Part shown: in pieces, positions 1 through 5,375 of the stretch
Layout: each line of letters begins with the position of its first letter
Numbering within the stretch: position 1 is the first letter of the stretch
Assembly (NCBI GenBank): GCA_021732245.1
Contig: JAKFVJ010000226.1
Coordinates: forward strand, 1 to 8,450
Direction of reading: 5' to 3'
DNA length: 8,450 bases
From: Candidatus Obscuribacterales bacterium
GTDB taxonomy: Bacteria; Cyanobacteriota; Vampirovibrionia; Obscuribacterales; Obscuribacteraceae
Notes under the pieces: generated by a model
The model's database searches: none
What the model was told of the DNA's origin: nothing
Seen by the model: only the letters and a program-made list of their open reading frames with translations
Position numbers and translations under genes: made by a program

Positions 1-135
1 ACCCAAAACTCCAAGATCAGCAAACATTTAGCTCAGAAAAAGGCCAAAAAGCGCCAAAAGCGGCTTGGACTGCTTGGTCTGTTCGCCCAACAGCCAAACC
101 GCCTGACACGGTTCACTGAATATTTACCTTTTTAG
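1..135 (+). CDS. Probable C-terminal end of an upstream gene (partial)
   Basis: Reading from base 1 in frame 1 gives 44 codons with no stop until TAG at 133-135. The predicted tail is strongly basic in its first half (a run rich in Lys, Arg and Gln around LAQKKAKKRQKR) and ends ...RFTEYLPF. The start lies outside the window and no domain can be recognised. A second frame (from base 3) is also open to 117-119, so the choice of frame 1 rests only on its more protein-like composition and its end just before the next gene. Low to moderate confidence; extending the sequence upstream would settle it. Confidence 0.4.
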   Translation, partial: TQNSKISKHLAQKKAKKRQKRLGLLGLFAQQPNRLTRFTEYLPF

Positions 136-202
136 AATGTGGAACAATGGTAATAAGTAGCCGTCGATATCAACCGTGTATTAATACCTGGCGGGTTGTT
201 TC

Positions 203-823
203 ATGCACAAGCCTCTAATACTAAGTGCCTTGTTCTGGTTGTCCGCGCCGGCTTTCGGGCAGGACGCGCCCTTAATGTTGCAGGGCAAGGCAGAGAAGAA
301 ACACCACGCTAAACACTACGATGCTGACGAGCCTTCACTGGATTCCTATTCACTTAAGAAACAAAGCAATGCCGCCACCAATTCTATAGGTGTTGAAGAT
401 CAGGCGATGATGATCGAGTGGGACAAATGGCGCAATAGATTCTCGCGCAAAGTGTGGCTAAAACTAAATGAAAAGTTGACCGGTGGAATTTGTATTAACC
501 TCGGCGGCATTTTATTAACGACAGGCGAGGGTTCAGGCTACCACTTCCGTAAAGGGATTGAAGTCACCTTCATGTGCGATGTCACAAACGACCGCCGGAT
601 AAGAAATCTACGAGTCACTGCGCCATCCGGAGATCCGACATACGACAATCTAGTGCTAGCTTGCGTCCAATCGCTCGATGGAAAACACTCGCTGAAATTT
701 CCAGAGGGTTCAAAAAGAACGCAGGTAAAGACTGCCGCGACTCTAAGAATTGGCAAAGCCTATTTTCATGAAACAAAATACAACGATAATGAATTCGTAA
801 AACTACAGAGCGCCTCTGACTAG
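203..823 (+). CDS. Secreted protein with TonB/TolA C-terminal-like domain
   Basis: 206 aa. Residues 1-20 form a signal peptide: a Lys at position 3, the hydrophobic core LILSALFWLSAPAF, and likely cleavage around AFGQ-DA. Residues ~25-65 are a low-complexity polar linker (KKHHAKHYD...). Residues ~75-185 resemble the TonB/TolA C-terminal fold used by many small envelope proteins: a central VTFMCDVTNDRRIRNLRV strand pair, SGDPTYDNLVLACVQSL matching the usual 'sSGdpalDeaalkAv' helix, then FPEGSKRTQV. In TonB this domain contacts outer-membrane partners, but a protein with a cleavable signal and no long Pro-rich spacer is more likely a free periplasmic protein of unknown role. No good Shine-Dalgarno precedes the ATG, and no other in-frame Met lies near it. 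No ExbB/ExbD or receptor genes are nearby. The domain call is from pattern recognition only. Confidence 0.7.
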   Translation: MHKPLILSALFWLSAPAFGQDAPLMLQGKAEKKHHAKHYDADEPSLDSYSLKKQSNAATNSIGVEDQAMMIEWDKWRNRFSRKVWLKLNEKLTGGICINLGGILLTTGEGSGYHFRKGIEVTFMCDVTNDRRIRNLRVTAPSGDPTYDNLVLACVQSLDGKHSLKFPEGSKRTQVKTAATLRIGKAYFHETKYNDNEFVKLQSASD

Positions 824-835
824 CACAATGTGCTA
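821..835. repeat. Small perfect inverted repeat on the stop codon
   Basis: TAGCAC-aat-GTGCTA, with 6-bp perfect arms and a 3-nt loop. The left arm begins with the TAG stop of the TonB-C-like gene. No T-run follows, so it is not a canonical intrinsic terminator; it may protect the 3' end of the transcript or be chance. Confidence 0.4.
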
Positions 836-889
836 AGGTAAAAATAGGTGTCTCTACAGATAGGATTTGAATTATTGGAGGGCACGACT

Positions 890-1096
890 ATGAACGAATA
901 TCCAAATAAGGTCGACACGGCGCGCCGCTTTAGAATCCCCCGACAACCTTATCCTGGAAGTAGGGAAATAAATTCACTGGACGATATTCCGGATTTTCAA
1001 ACCGCTGAAGACGAATGCAAATTCTGGAAGAATTTCCACATGAGCCACGATATGCTGGATGATGTGCCGCACTCTTTCGATGATGAAGAGTCTTAA
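890..1096 (+). CDS. Small protein with CopG/BrnA-antitoxin-like segment
   Basis: 68 aa, acidic at the C-terminus (DDEES). The ATG at 890 is chosen over an upstream GTG at 848 because TTGGAGG (875-881) stands 8 nt before it. Residues ~33-59 (IPDFQTAEDECKFWKNFHMS then HDMLDD) match the 'lPkFkseeEE.eFWethd' pattern that I associate with the CopG/BrnA family of type II antitoxins. In those proteins this segment is followed by a ribbon-helix-helix DNA-binding part, which is missing here. No toxin gene of a BrnT-like or other kind lies beside it. It could be a truncated or orphan antitoxin, or an unrelated small regulator sharing the motif. Composition and start site support a real gene; its function is not established. 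Confidence 0.6.
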   Translation: MNEYPNKVDTARRFRIPRQPYPGSREINSLDDIPDFQTAEDECKFWKNFHMSHDMLDDVPHSFDDEES

Positions 1097-1101
1097 GACT
1101 C
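1088..1101. repeat. 14-bp perfect palindrome over a stop codon
   Basis: GAGTCTTAAGACTC is a perfect palindrome containing the TAA stop (1094-1096) of the 68-aa gene. It could be a protein-binding site or the base of a 3' hairpin, although without a loop it would have to open at the centre to form one. Confidence 0.4.
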
Positions 1102-1122
1102 GATCCGCGTTCAGCTGTTGGA

Positions 1123-1182
1123 AGATTCGCGAACCCTGAATGGGTTCAGAATGACAAAAGGGCGCATGCAATGCGCCCCTAC
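1123..1182. repeat. Composite palindromic repeat, single unit (locus A)
   Basis: The unit starts AGATTC, contains the perfect hairpin GAACCC-tgaat-GGGTTC (1131-1147), continues CAGAATGACA and then the perfect hairpin GGGCGCAT-gca-ATGCGCCC (1160-1178), and ends CCCCTAC. The last 26 bases (1157-1182) recur exactly, inverted, at 8201-8226. It lies between convergent genes, 9 nt from the stop of the acyltransferase gene on the minus strand, so the hairpins may serve as a two-way transcript end. It resembles REP/MITE-like intergenic repeats known from many bacteria; the family name was not checked. Confidence 0.75.
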
Positions 1183-1191
1183 GATTACTTC

Positions 1192-2058
1192 CTACGCCTT
1201 CTTCACTCGTCTTTCTTCCAATTGCGCAGCAGCAATTGCTTTTGCCCTATCACTGCAATCTATTATTGCAGCCACTATAACGGACTGTGCTTCGCGTACG
1301 TCGTCGGGCAATGTCGCCATCAGTATGGGTTCACCGATAACCAGGACGGCAGCTACATTGTGTACCATCTCGCCTCGGCGAGCTACCTTTTGGCCAAACT
1401 CGTTGAAGCGACGGCGGAGTCCGACGACATTTTCGTCTTGAACATAGGCAACCGCCATCGGGATACCGGCAAGAGTGTTGTCTTTTGTTCGCTCAATCAC
1501 AGCTTTGGCAATGCGTATCGCACCCGGTTTAAAATCCGTAATGGAAATCTCATTCGAGCGTAGAAGCTTGCCTTGCATGAATATCGTAAACGCTGCGCGC
1601 TGTCCGTCACGAACCATTGCTTCGATTGCTGCTTCCAGTGCACCACCGCGTGATTGTCTTTTCTTGTTATCTACCGCAAGTGCGCCCGTAAAAGCAGCAA
1701 GGCGTTTTCTAATTCCGGTTAGCTGATCGCGAGACGCCATGTAACGCGTCGGTCGTCTCAATTCAGGAAAGACAACGGACCAGTCCGCCTCATCCACGTG
1801 CGACGGCAAAAATATCACGCGCTGATCTTTCACCTTGTCGATGTTTTCTCTACCGACGATGGTGCATTTACCGGCTAAAAGAAACCGCCCGATGTAAGAT
1901 GTGAAGGCCATTGCCTTCGTCGCACGAAGTCCGGGAGCCGGCGGTATGTAGCCGTCTTCGGAATGCAATTTGCGCCCGTGATAATTCCAGTAACCGTACC
2001 ACCAAAGAAGAACCACCCCGATAAAGACGAGGGTAAGTGAAATCGCTAAGCTGTTCAT
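1192..2058 (-). CDS. PlsC-like lysophospholipid acyltransferase, divergent
   Basis: 288 aa. One N-terminal membrane helix (residues ~4-23) anchors a cytoplasmic domain with the PlsC/LPLAT block order. Block I is SHVDEADW, with H87 and D92 making the catalytic HX4D. Block II is around SRDQLTGIRKRL and TGALAVDNKK (109-133). Block III is FMQGKLLRS (160-168), followed by FKPGA (176-180). Block IV is IPMAVAYV (199-206). The family adds an acyl chain to lysophosphatidate or a similar acceptor in phospholipid synthesis. Two departures stand out: Ser replaces the usual Asn before the catalytic His, and the substrate-binding FPEG is FMQG, losing the Glu. The acceptor may therefore differ, or activity may be weak. 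Start: AAAGGAGG (2065-2072) is 6 nt upstream of the ATG, which overlaps the TGA of the preceding gene as ATGA, implying translational coupling. Confidence 0.75.
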   Translation of the reverse strand: MNSLAISLTLVFIGVVLLWWYGYWNYHGRKLHSEDGYIPPAPGLRATKAMAFTSYIGRFLLAGKCTIVGRENIDKVKDQRVIFLPSHVDEADWSVVFPELRRPTRYMASRDQLTGIRKRLAAFTGALAVDNKKRQSRGGALEAAIEAMVRDGQRAAFTIFMQGKLLRSNEISITDFKPGAIRIAKAVIERTKDNTLAGIPMAVAYVQDENVVGLRRRFNEFGQKVARRGEMVHNVAAVLVIGEPILMATLPDDVREAQSVIVAAIIDCSDRAKAIAAAQLEERRVKKA

Positions 2059-2408
2059 TTGTCCCCTCCTTTCAGGGTATTGCTGATAAAAGCTAGAAGT
2101 TCTCTTGCGGTAAGAAGTTGTCCGGGTTTTTCCGCTAAACGTTGATAGTTTTTAGCGCAGCCCAAGGATAACTTATACGTGGGTGGCAAAACATCACTTA
2201 GTTTACCCTCTTCCACTTTCTGAATGGTCGATATCCAGGTTTCCAAACGAATTGATGTGCCCGTTGCTTGGAAAAGCTTTTCAAGCTCTTCGATGTAACG
2301 TCTGCACTCGGCGAGATGTCGAGGTCCAACCTCACATGCGAGAAATAAGAATGTAGTAGTTTCCGCCCCATGCCCACACGCGGGCAGGGACACTGGTAAT
2401 TGTGTCAT
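2055..2408 (-). CDS. Hypothetical protein, coupled to the acyltransferase
   Basis: 117 aa, not recognised. It has no signal peptide or membrane segment. Four cysteines are at 11, 25, 35 and 84, the first in a CGHG sequence. The central and C-terminal parts look helical (HLAECRRYIEELEKLF at 31-46, LLTARELLAFISNTL at 98-112). AGGAGA (2417-2422) stands 8 nt before the ATG, which supports the start. Its TGA overlaps the ATG of the PlsC-like gene by the ATGA arrangement, so the two are almost certainly one transcript and probably one process. The cysteine and histidine content could bind metal, but they form no known motif. The gene is well supported; its function is unknown. Confidence 0.7.
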   Translation of the reverse strand: MTQLPVSLPACGHGAETTTFLFLACEVGPRHLAECRRYIEELEKLFQATGTSIRLETWISTIQKVEEGKLSDVLPPTYKLSLGCAKNYQRLAEKPGQLLTARELLAFISNTLKGGDK

Positions 2409-2436
2409 AGGGGTTTTCTCCTAAAAGAACATGTTT

Positions 2437-2594
2437 GTAGGACGGGGCATTGCCCGTTTGTCATGCTGAGTGCAACGAAGCATCTGCCGCGATTGAACAC
2501 GTTCGTCGTTATTGACGCGAACAAGTTTACTTACGGTAGATTCTTCGGCTATCGCCTCAGAATGACAAATCAGGGCGTATCCGCACGCCCGTAG
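2437..2594. repeat. Composite palindromic element, two units head to head (locus B)
   Basis: About 158 bp. The left unit is GTAG, then a GGGC-att-GCCC hairpin (2445-2455), then TGTCATGCTGAG...CGAAGCATCT. The right unit is its inverted counterpart: AGATTCTTCG (2538-2547), CTCAGAATGACA (2556-2567), then GGGCG-tatccgca-CGCCC and GTAG (2573-2594). The central ~50 bp is itself imperfectly palindromic (GTTCGTCG against CGCGAAC). The element starts close upstream of the 117-aa gene and ends inside the dipeptidase gene. No transposase is present, so it is of MITE-like or REP-doublet type. It fills the gap between two minus-strand genes and could end the dipeptidase transcript or process the joint one. 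Confidence 0.75.
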
Positions 2595-3403
2595 ATGGCG
2601 TGCTTGGACTTGCCGCCGTTCATGACCCACATTTGGGTTCCATAATCGTAGTGCCACCACTCGTAGGGATAGTTGGTGAATCCCACAGTGGTCATCGCAC
2701 TGTATAAAAGTCGTCGATTGCGGCGCGCTTCGGCGAAGCTGGCGCTGTTAGACGGTCCTAAATTTTTCTCGTAGTAGTCCGAGTTGCTAACCTCCGATGC
2801 GTCATCGAAAATTCCACCCATGAATAGCTCTCGCTGTGAGCCAATTTCACGGAGAGTCACATCTACTGCACCACCCGTCACATGCGTGGGCCAAGTGTGC
2901 CAATCATCTTTCTTGAATGGTCCGGGATTTGAGCAAAACTTACCGGCAAATTCGACACATGCTTCCTCAGATGAATTTTTCAGAACTTGCTTTGCTTGAC
3001 CCAGAAAATAACTCCAGAGTTCACGTTGCAGCTCAATCGGTCGATATCCATCGAGAAGCACAATCTCTACACCATTCGGTTTGAGAGTCTTATTGGCTTC
3101 AGCAAGTTTCTTCGCCACGCCCTGCCGAACATATACTTTGTTCAGTGCTGAATTGAACTTGTGAAAGTAGGGCGGGTTAAGCTTGTCTTGCGCGTAATAA
3201 CTTCTTGCCGAAAGTCCAAACTTGCTCACATCCACCAATGGCTCATTTGACTCTGCCATATTGTCAATGGGTACATGGTGATAATTCAAAGCAGTCGGTG
3301 CATCTTTCATCAAAGGAATCGCTTGCTCGACTGCGAAAGCAGGAGCGAAACACAAAGCCATTGACAACAACACACGGCCGCCAAGTCGCCAAGAGATCTT
3401 CAA
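2570..3403 (-). CDS. Secreted D-alanyl-D-alanine dipeptidase (VanX/DdpX type, M15D)
   Basis: 277 aa. A signal peptide (residues 1-24, ending APAFA) sends it to the periplasm. The M15D zinc peptidase motifs appear in order: LLDGYRP with R121; HVTGGAVDV with zinc ligands H174 and D181 (spacing 7, as in VanX); FMGGIFDDASE; RRNRRLLYSAM; and EWWHYDYG with catalytic E248 and zinc ligand H251. The family cleaves D-Ala-D-Ala, either for vancomycin resistance (VanX) or for recycling cell-wall dipeptide (DdpX). No vanH/vanA or vanRS genes are nearby, and export points to periplasmic salvage or turnover. C149 and C157 could form a disulfide in an insert before the H174 motif. The start codon is TTG with AAGGAGG 6 nt upstream; the next Met would remove part of the signal peptide. 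The last residues (roughly IYGRADTP) and the stop are encoded inside the locus B repeat. Confidence 0.88.
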   Translation of the reverse strand: MKISWRLGGRVLLSMALCFAPAFAVEQAIPLMKDAPTALNYHHVPIDNMAESNEPLVDVSKFGLSARSYYAQDKLNPPYFHKFNSALNKVYVRQGVAKKLAEANKTLKPNGVEIVLLDGYRPIELQRELWSYFLGQAKQVLKNSSEEACVEFAGKFCSNPGPFKKDDWHTWPTHVTGGAVDVTLREIGSQRELFMGGIFDDASEVSNSDYYEKNLGPSNSASFAEARRNRRLLYSAMTTVGFTNYPYEWWHYDYGTQMWVMNGGKSKHAIYGRADTP

Positions 3404-3409
3404 CGTCGC

Positions 3410-3416
3410 CCTCCTT
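3410..3416 (-). promoter_or_regulatory. Ribosome binding site deciding a TTG start
   Basis: On the minus strand AAGGAGG lies exactly 6 nt before TTG at 3403-3401. Its strength and spacing, together with the intact signal peptide that follows, support TTG as the true start of the dipeptidase. Confidence 0.75.
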
Positions 3417-3736
3417 CGAAAGTACGAACTTATCCCAGTTGCTTTCGAAGAGCAACTAGAACAGAAATAGAAAGTATCACTTGATTTGTAAGACTTAGGG
3501 CTTAAAGAAGTTCAATTTGAAATTGCATAAGAACACTAGTTGAAAGTCTTAGTGCAAAACAATAGTTGTAAGTTGAATGAGCTAGAGTCAACCTTTGTCG
3601 TATTAGCGCAATTAGCGCAATCACAAAATTCCACGCATTCAAAGGCTCACAGGCACTCGTTAGACAAAATTGCCCCAATTGCCAAGTTGACAAGATTGAT
3701 TTGAAGTTCAATTTCAAATAGTTTTTGATTGTATTT

Positions 3737-3748
3737 AAGTAATTACTT
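3737..3748. promoter_or_regulatory. 12-bp perfect palindrome, candidate operator
   Basis: AAGTAATTACTT is perfectly symmetrical and lies ~150 bp before tldD in the divergent region, the size and form of a dimeric regulator site. Its AT-rich composition makes chance occurrence possible. Confidence 0.35.
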
Positions 3749-3843
3749 CTTACTGGTTTTTCAATTCGACCTCAGCCCGAAATTCACGCGCAATTAAAGC
3801 TTCAAGATTTCCATGCAATAAATTTGCCTGGTAGATTTTCAAG

Positions 3844-3892
3844 AGACCAAAGCAAACATGTCCGTGGTCTAATATTTCCTATAAAAGGAAAT
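3844..3892 (+). promoter_or_regulatory. Structured tldD leader hiding the ribosome binding site
   Basis: Two successive inverted repeats precede tldD. The first is AGACCA (3844-3849) with TGGTCT (3865-3870). The second is ATTTCCT-ataaa-AGGAAAT (3874-3892), with 7-bp perfect arms and a 5-nt loop. The right arm of the second contains the AGGA Shine-Dalgarno core, 5-8 nt before the ATG at 3898. If the hairpin forms, it would block initiation, which suggests control of translation by temperature, a ligand or a trans factor. The stem is AT-rich, so its stability is modest. Confidence 0.45.
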
Positions 3893-3897
3893 ACCAA

Positions 3898-5352
3898 ATG
3901 AAGGAACTAGCTGAACAAGCTCTTGATGTTGCTACCGGTTTGGGCGCAAGTTATTGCGACGTGCGCATCATCGATTCGGAAGCTCAATTTATCGAAACCA
4001 AAAACTTGCGCGTGTCAGCCGTAAATTTCGGCTCGAGTTTGGGCGCAGGCATTCGGGTGCTCTACAACGGCGGTTGGGGTTTCGCTTCGACCCAAGATTT
4101 GACGCGCCAAGGCATTGAGCAAGCAGTCAAACGTGCAGTAGCCGTTGCCAAAGCAAGCTCGCTAGTCATGGAAAAACAAATTGTCTTGGCTCCTGAGCCA
4201 GTGCATGTGGACAGTTGGTCTTCACCCTGCAAACAAGATCCGTTCACAATTAGCCTCGAACAAAAGCTTGCTGTGTTGCTCGATGCAGCAAAGATTATTA
4301 CAGCCGTCAAAGGTGTAACACTTGCCACAGGCAGCATGGCTTTCATCAAGGACAAGAAATTCTTTGCCTCGACGGAAGGCAGTCGAATCGAACAAAACTT
4401 CATCCGCTCATCCTGCGGCGTCGTAGCTAATGCGACAGATGACCATGACAGGCAGCGACGGTCTTATCCAAGTTCGTTCGGTGGACAATGGGAATTGGCA
4501 GGTTGGGAAATGGTCGGCAAATGGGATTTGCCTGGTCACGCACAACAAACAGCCGAAGAAGCTGTCGCACTGCTAACTGCTCCTGTTTGCCCCCAGGGCA
4601 CCAAAGACTTGATTCTTGGTTCGTCGCAATTAGCATTGCAGATTCACGAAAGCACCGGTCACCCGACAGAGCTTGATCGCGCACTCGGACAAGAAATCAA
4701 TTACGCAGGCGCATCTTTTCTCACACCGGACAAGTTGGGCAAGTTGAAATACGGCTCGCCAATGGTCAATTTAGTTGCCGACGCAACGACCAAAGGCTCA
4801 CTTGGCTCGTTTGGCTACGACGACGAAGGCGTACAAGCTCAGTGCGTGGACTTAGTCAAAGACGGAATATTCACGGGCTACTTAAGCTCGCGTGATACAG
4901 CCGAACTGATCGGACTAAAGCGCTCAGGCGGATGCATGCGTTCAGAGTCATGGAATAGAACTCCCATCATTCGCATGACGACAATTTCTCTTTTACCAGG
5001 AGACTCCGGCGAATTAGACAACATCATCTCCGACACCAAAGACGGCATTTACATGGAGACCAACAAAAGCTGGTCTATCGATCAACTGCGCTACAACTTC
5101 CAATTCTCAACGGAAATCGGCTGGGAAATTAAGGACGGCAAGCGCGGACGCATGTTCAAAAATCCAAGTTATGGCGGCATCACGCCGGAGTTTTGGAATA
5201 GTTGCGATGCCATTGCCGGTGAATCCGAATTCATTACCTGGGGTGTTCCAAACTGCGGCAAAGGACAGCCCTCACAAACAATGTGGACAGGACATGGCGC
5301 CGCACCCGCACGTTTTCGCAATGTCAAAGTCGGCATAGCGACCAAAGTATAA
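3898..5352 (+). CDS. tldD: TldD metalloprotease subunit
   Basis: 484 aa, a normal length for TldD. TldD pairs with TldE/PmbA to form a cytoplasmic protease that degrades unfolded or small peptides; in E. coli the pair matures microcin B17 and degrades the CcdA antitoxin. Visible here: an N-terminal domain with SYCDVRI and GAGIRVLYNGGWGFAST (residues ~18-67); the zinc motif HESTGH (HExxxH, H250, E251, H255) followed by PTELDRALG; FLTPDKLGKLKYGSP; GYDDEGVQA; DGIYMETNKSWSID; and C453 in PNCGKGQP, the position of the third zinc ligand. All expected catalytic residues are present. The start is ATG with AAAGGAA 7 nt upstream. A 23-nt gap separates it from tldE, so the pair forms one operon. The substrate is not evident: no precursor peptide or antitoxin gene lies next to the pair. 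Confidence 0.93.
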   Translation: MKELAEQALDVATGLGASYCDVRIIDSEAQFIETKNLRVSAVNFGSSLGAGIRVLYNGGWGFASTQDLTRQGIEQAVKRAVAVAKASSLVMEKQIVLAPEPVHVDSWSSPCKQDPFTISLEQKLAVLLDAAKIITAVKGVTLATGSMAFIKDKKFFASTEGSRIEQNFIRSSCGVVANATDDHDRQRRSYPSSFGGQWELAGWEMVGKWDLPGHAQQTAEEAVALLTAPVCPQGTKDLILGSSQLALQIHESTGHPTELDRALGQEINYAGASFLTPDKLGKLKYGSPMVNLVADATTKGSLGSFGYDDEGVQAQCVDLVKDGIFTGYLSSRDTAELIGLKRSGGCMRSESWNRTPIIRMTTISLLPGDSGELDNIISDTKDGIYMETNKSWSIDQLRYNFQFSTEIGWEIKDGKRGRMFKNPSYGGITPEFWNSCDAIAGESEFITWGVPNCGKGQPSQTMWTGHGAAPARFRNVKVGIATKV

Positions 5353-5375
5353 ACTCACGACACAATAGGTCTTCA

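Larger units (their letters stand above)
3404..3897. other. 494-bp divergent intergenic region with repeats
   Basis: AT-rich region between the divergent dipeptidase and tldD genes, with no convincing gene on either strand. It holds a 12-bp direct repeat GAAGTTCAATTT (3507-3518 and 3703-3714), a 10-bp inverted pair TTTGAAATTG/CAATTTCAAA (3516-3525 and 3709-3718) bounding about 200 bp, a tandem ATTAGCGCA (3602-3610, 3611-3619), a TTGACA that fits a -35 box (3687-3692) but has no good -10 at normal spacing, the palindrome AAGTAATTACTT (3737-3748), and the hairpins just before tldD. It must contain promoters for both flanking genes; I cannot place them with confidence. Confidence 0.6.

Noticed and set aside
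1118..1726. Plus-strand open frames across the acyltransferase gene
   Set aside because: They are antisense shadows of a minus-strand gene that has clear PlsC motifs and a strong ribosome site.
1123..2594. CRISPR array
   Set aside because: The repeats are few, unevenly spaced, inverted relative to one another and of varying sequence; no cas genes are present.
2400..2660. Open frames on both strands running through the repeat element
   Set aside because: They follow the palindromic repeat rather than a protein pattern and show no recognisable domain.
3502..3717. 71-aa open frame on the minus strand in the divergent intergenic region
   Set aside because: Its ends coincide with the short repeats there, it has no clear ribosome site, and its composition (many Leu, Cys and Trp without a pattern) looks non-coding.
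3404..3897. Peptide precursor gene for a TldD/TldE-processed natural product
   Set aside because: The plus-strand ATG frames checked here are only a few codons long and no modification enzymes are nearby.
5283..5375. 31-residue N-terminal extension of TldE
   Set aside because: It overlaps tldD out of frame, is Arg/Ser/Gln-rich and is not seen in the family; the ATG at 5376 has a suitable AGG upstream.
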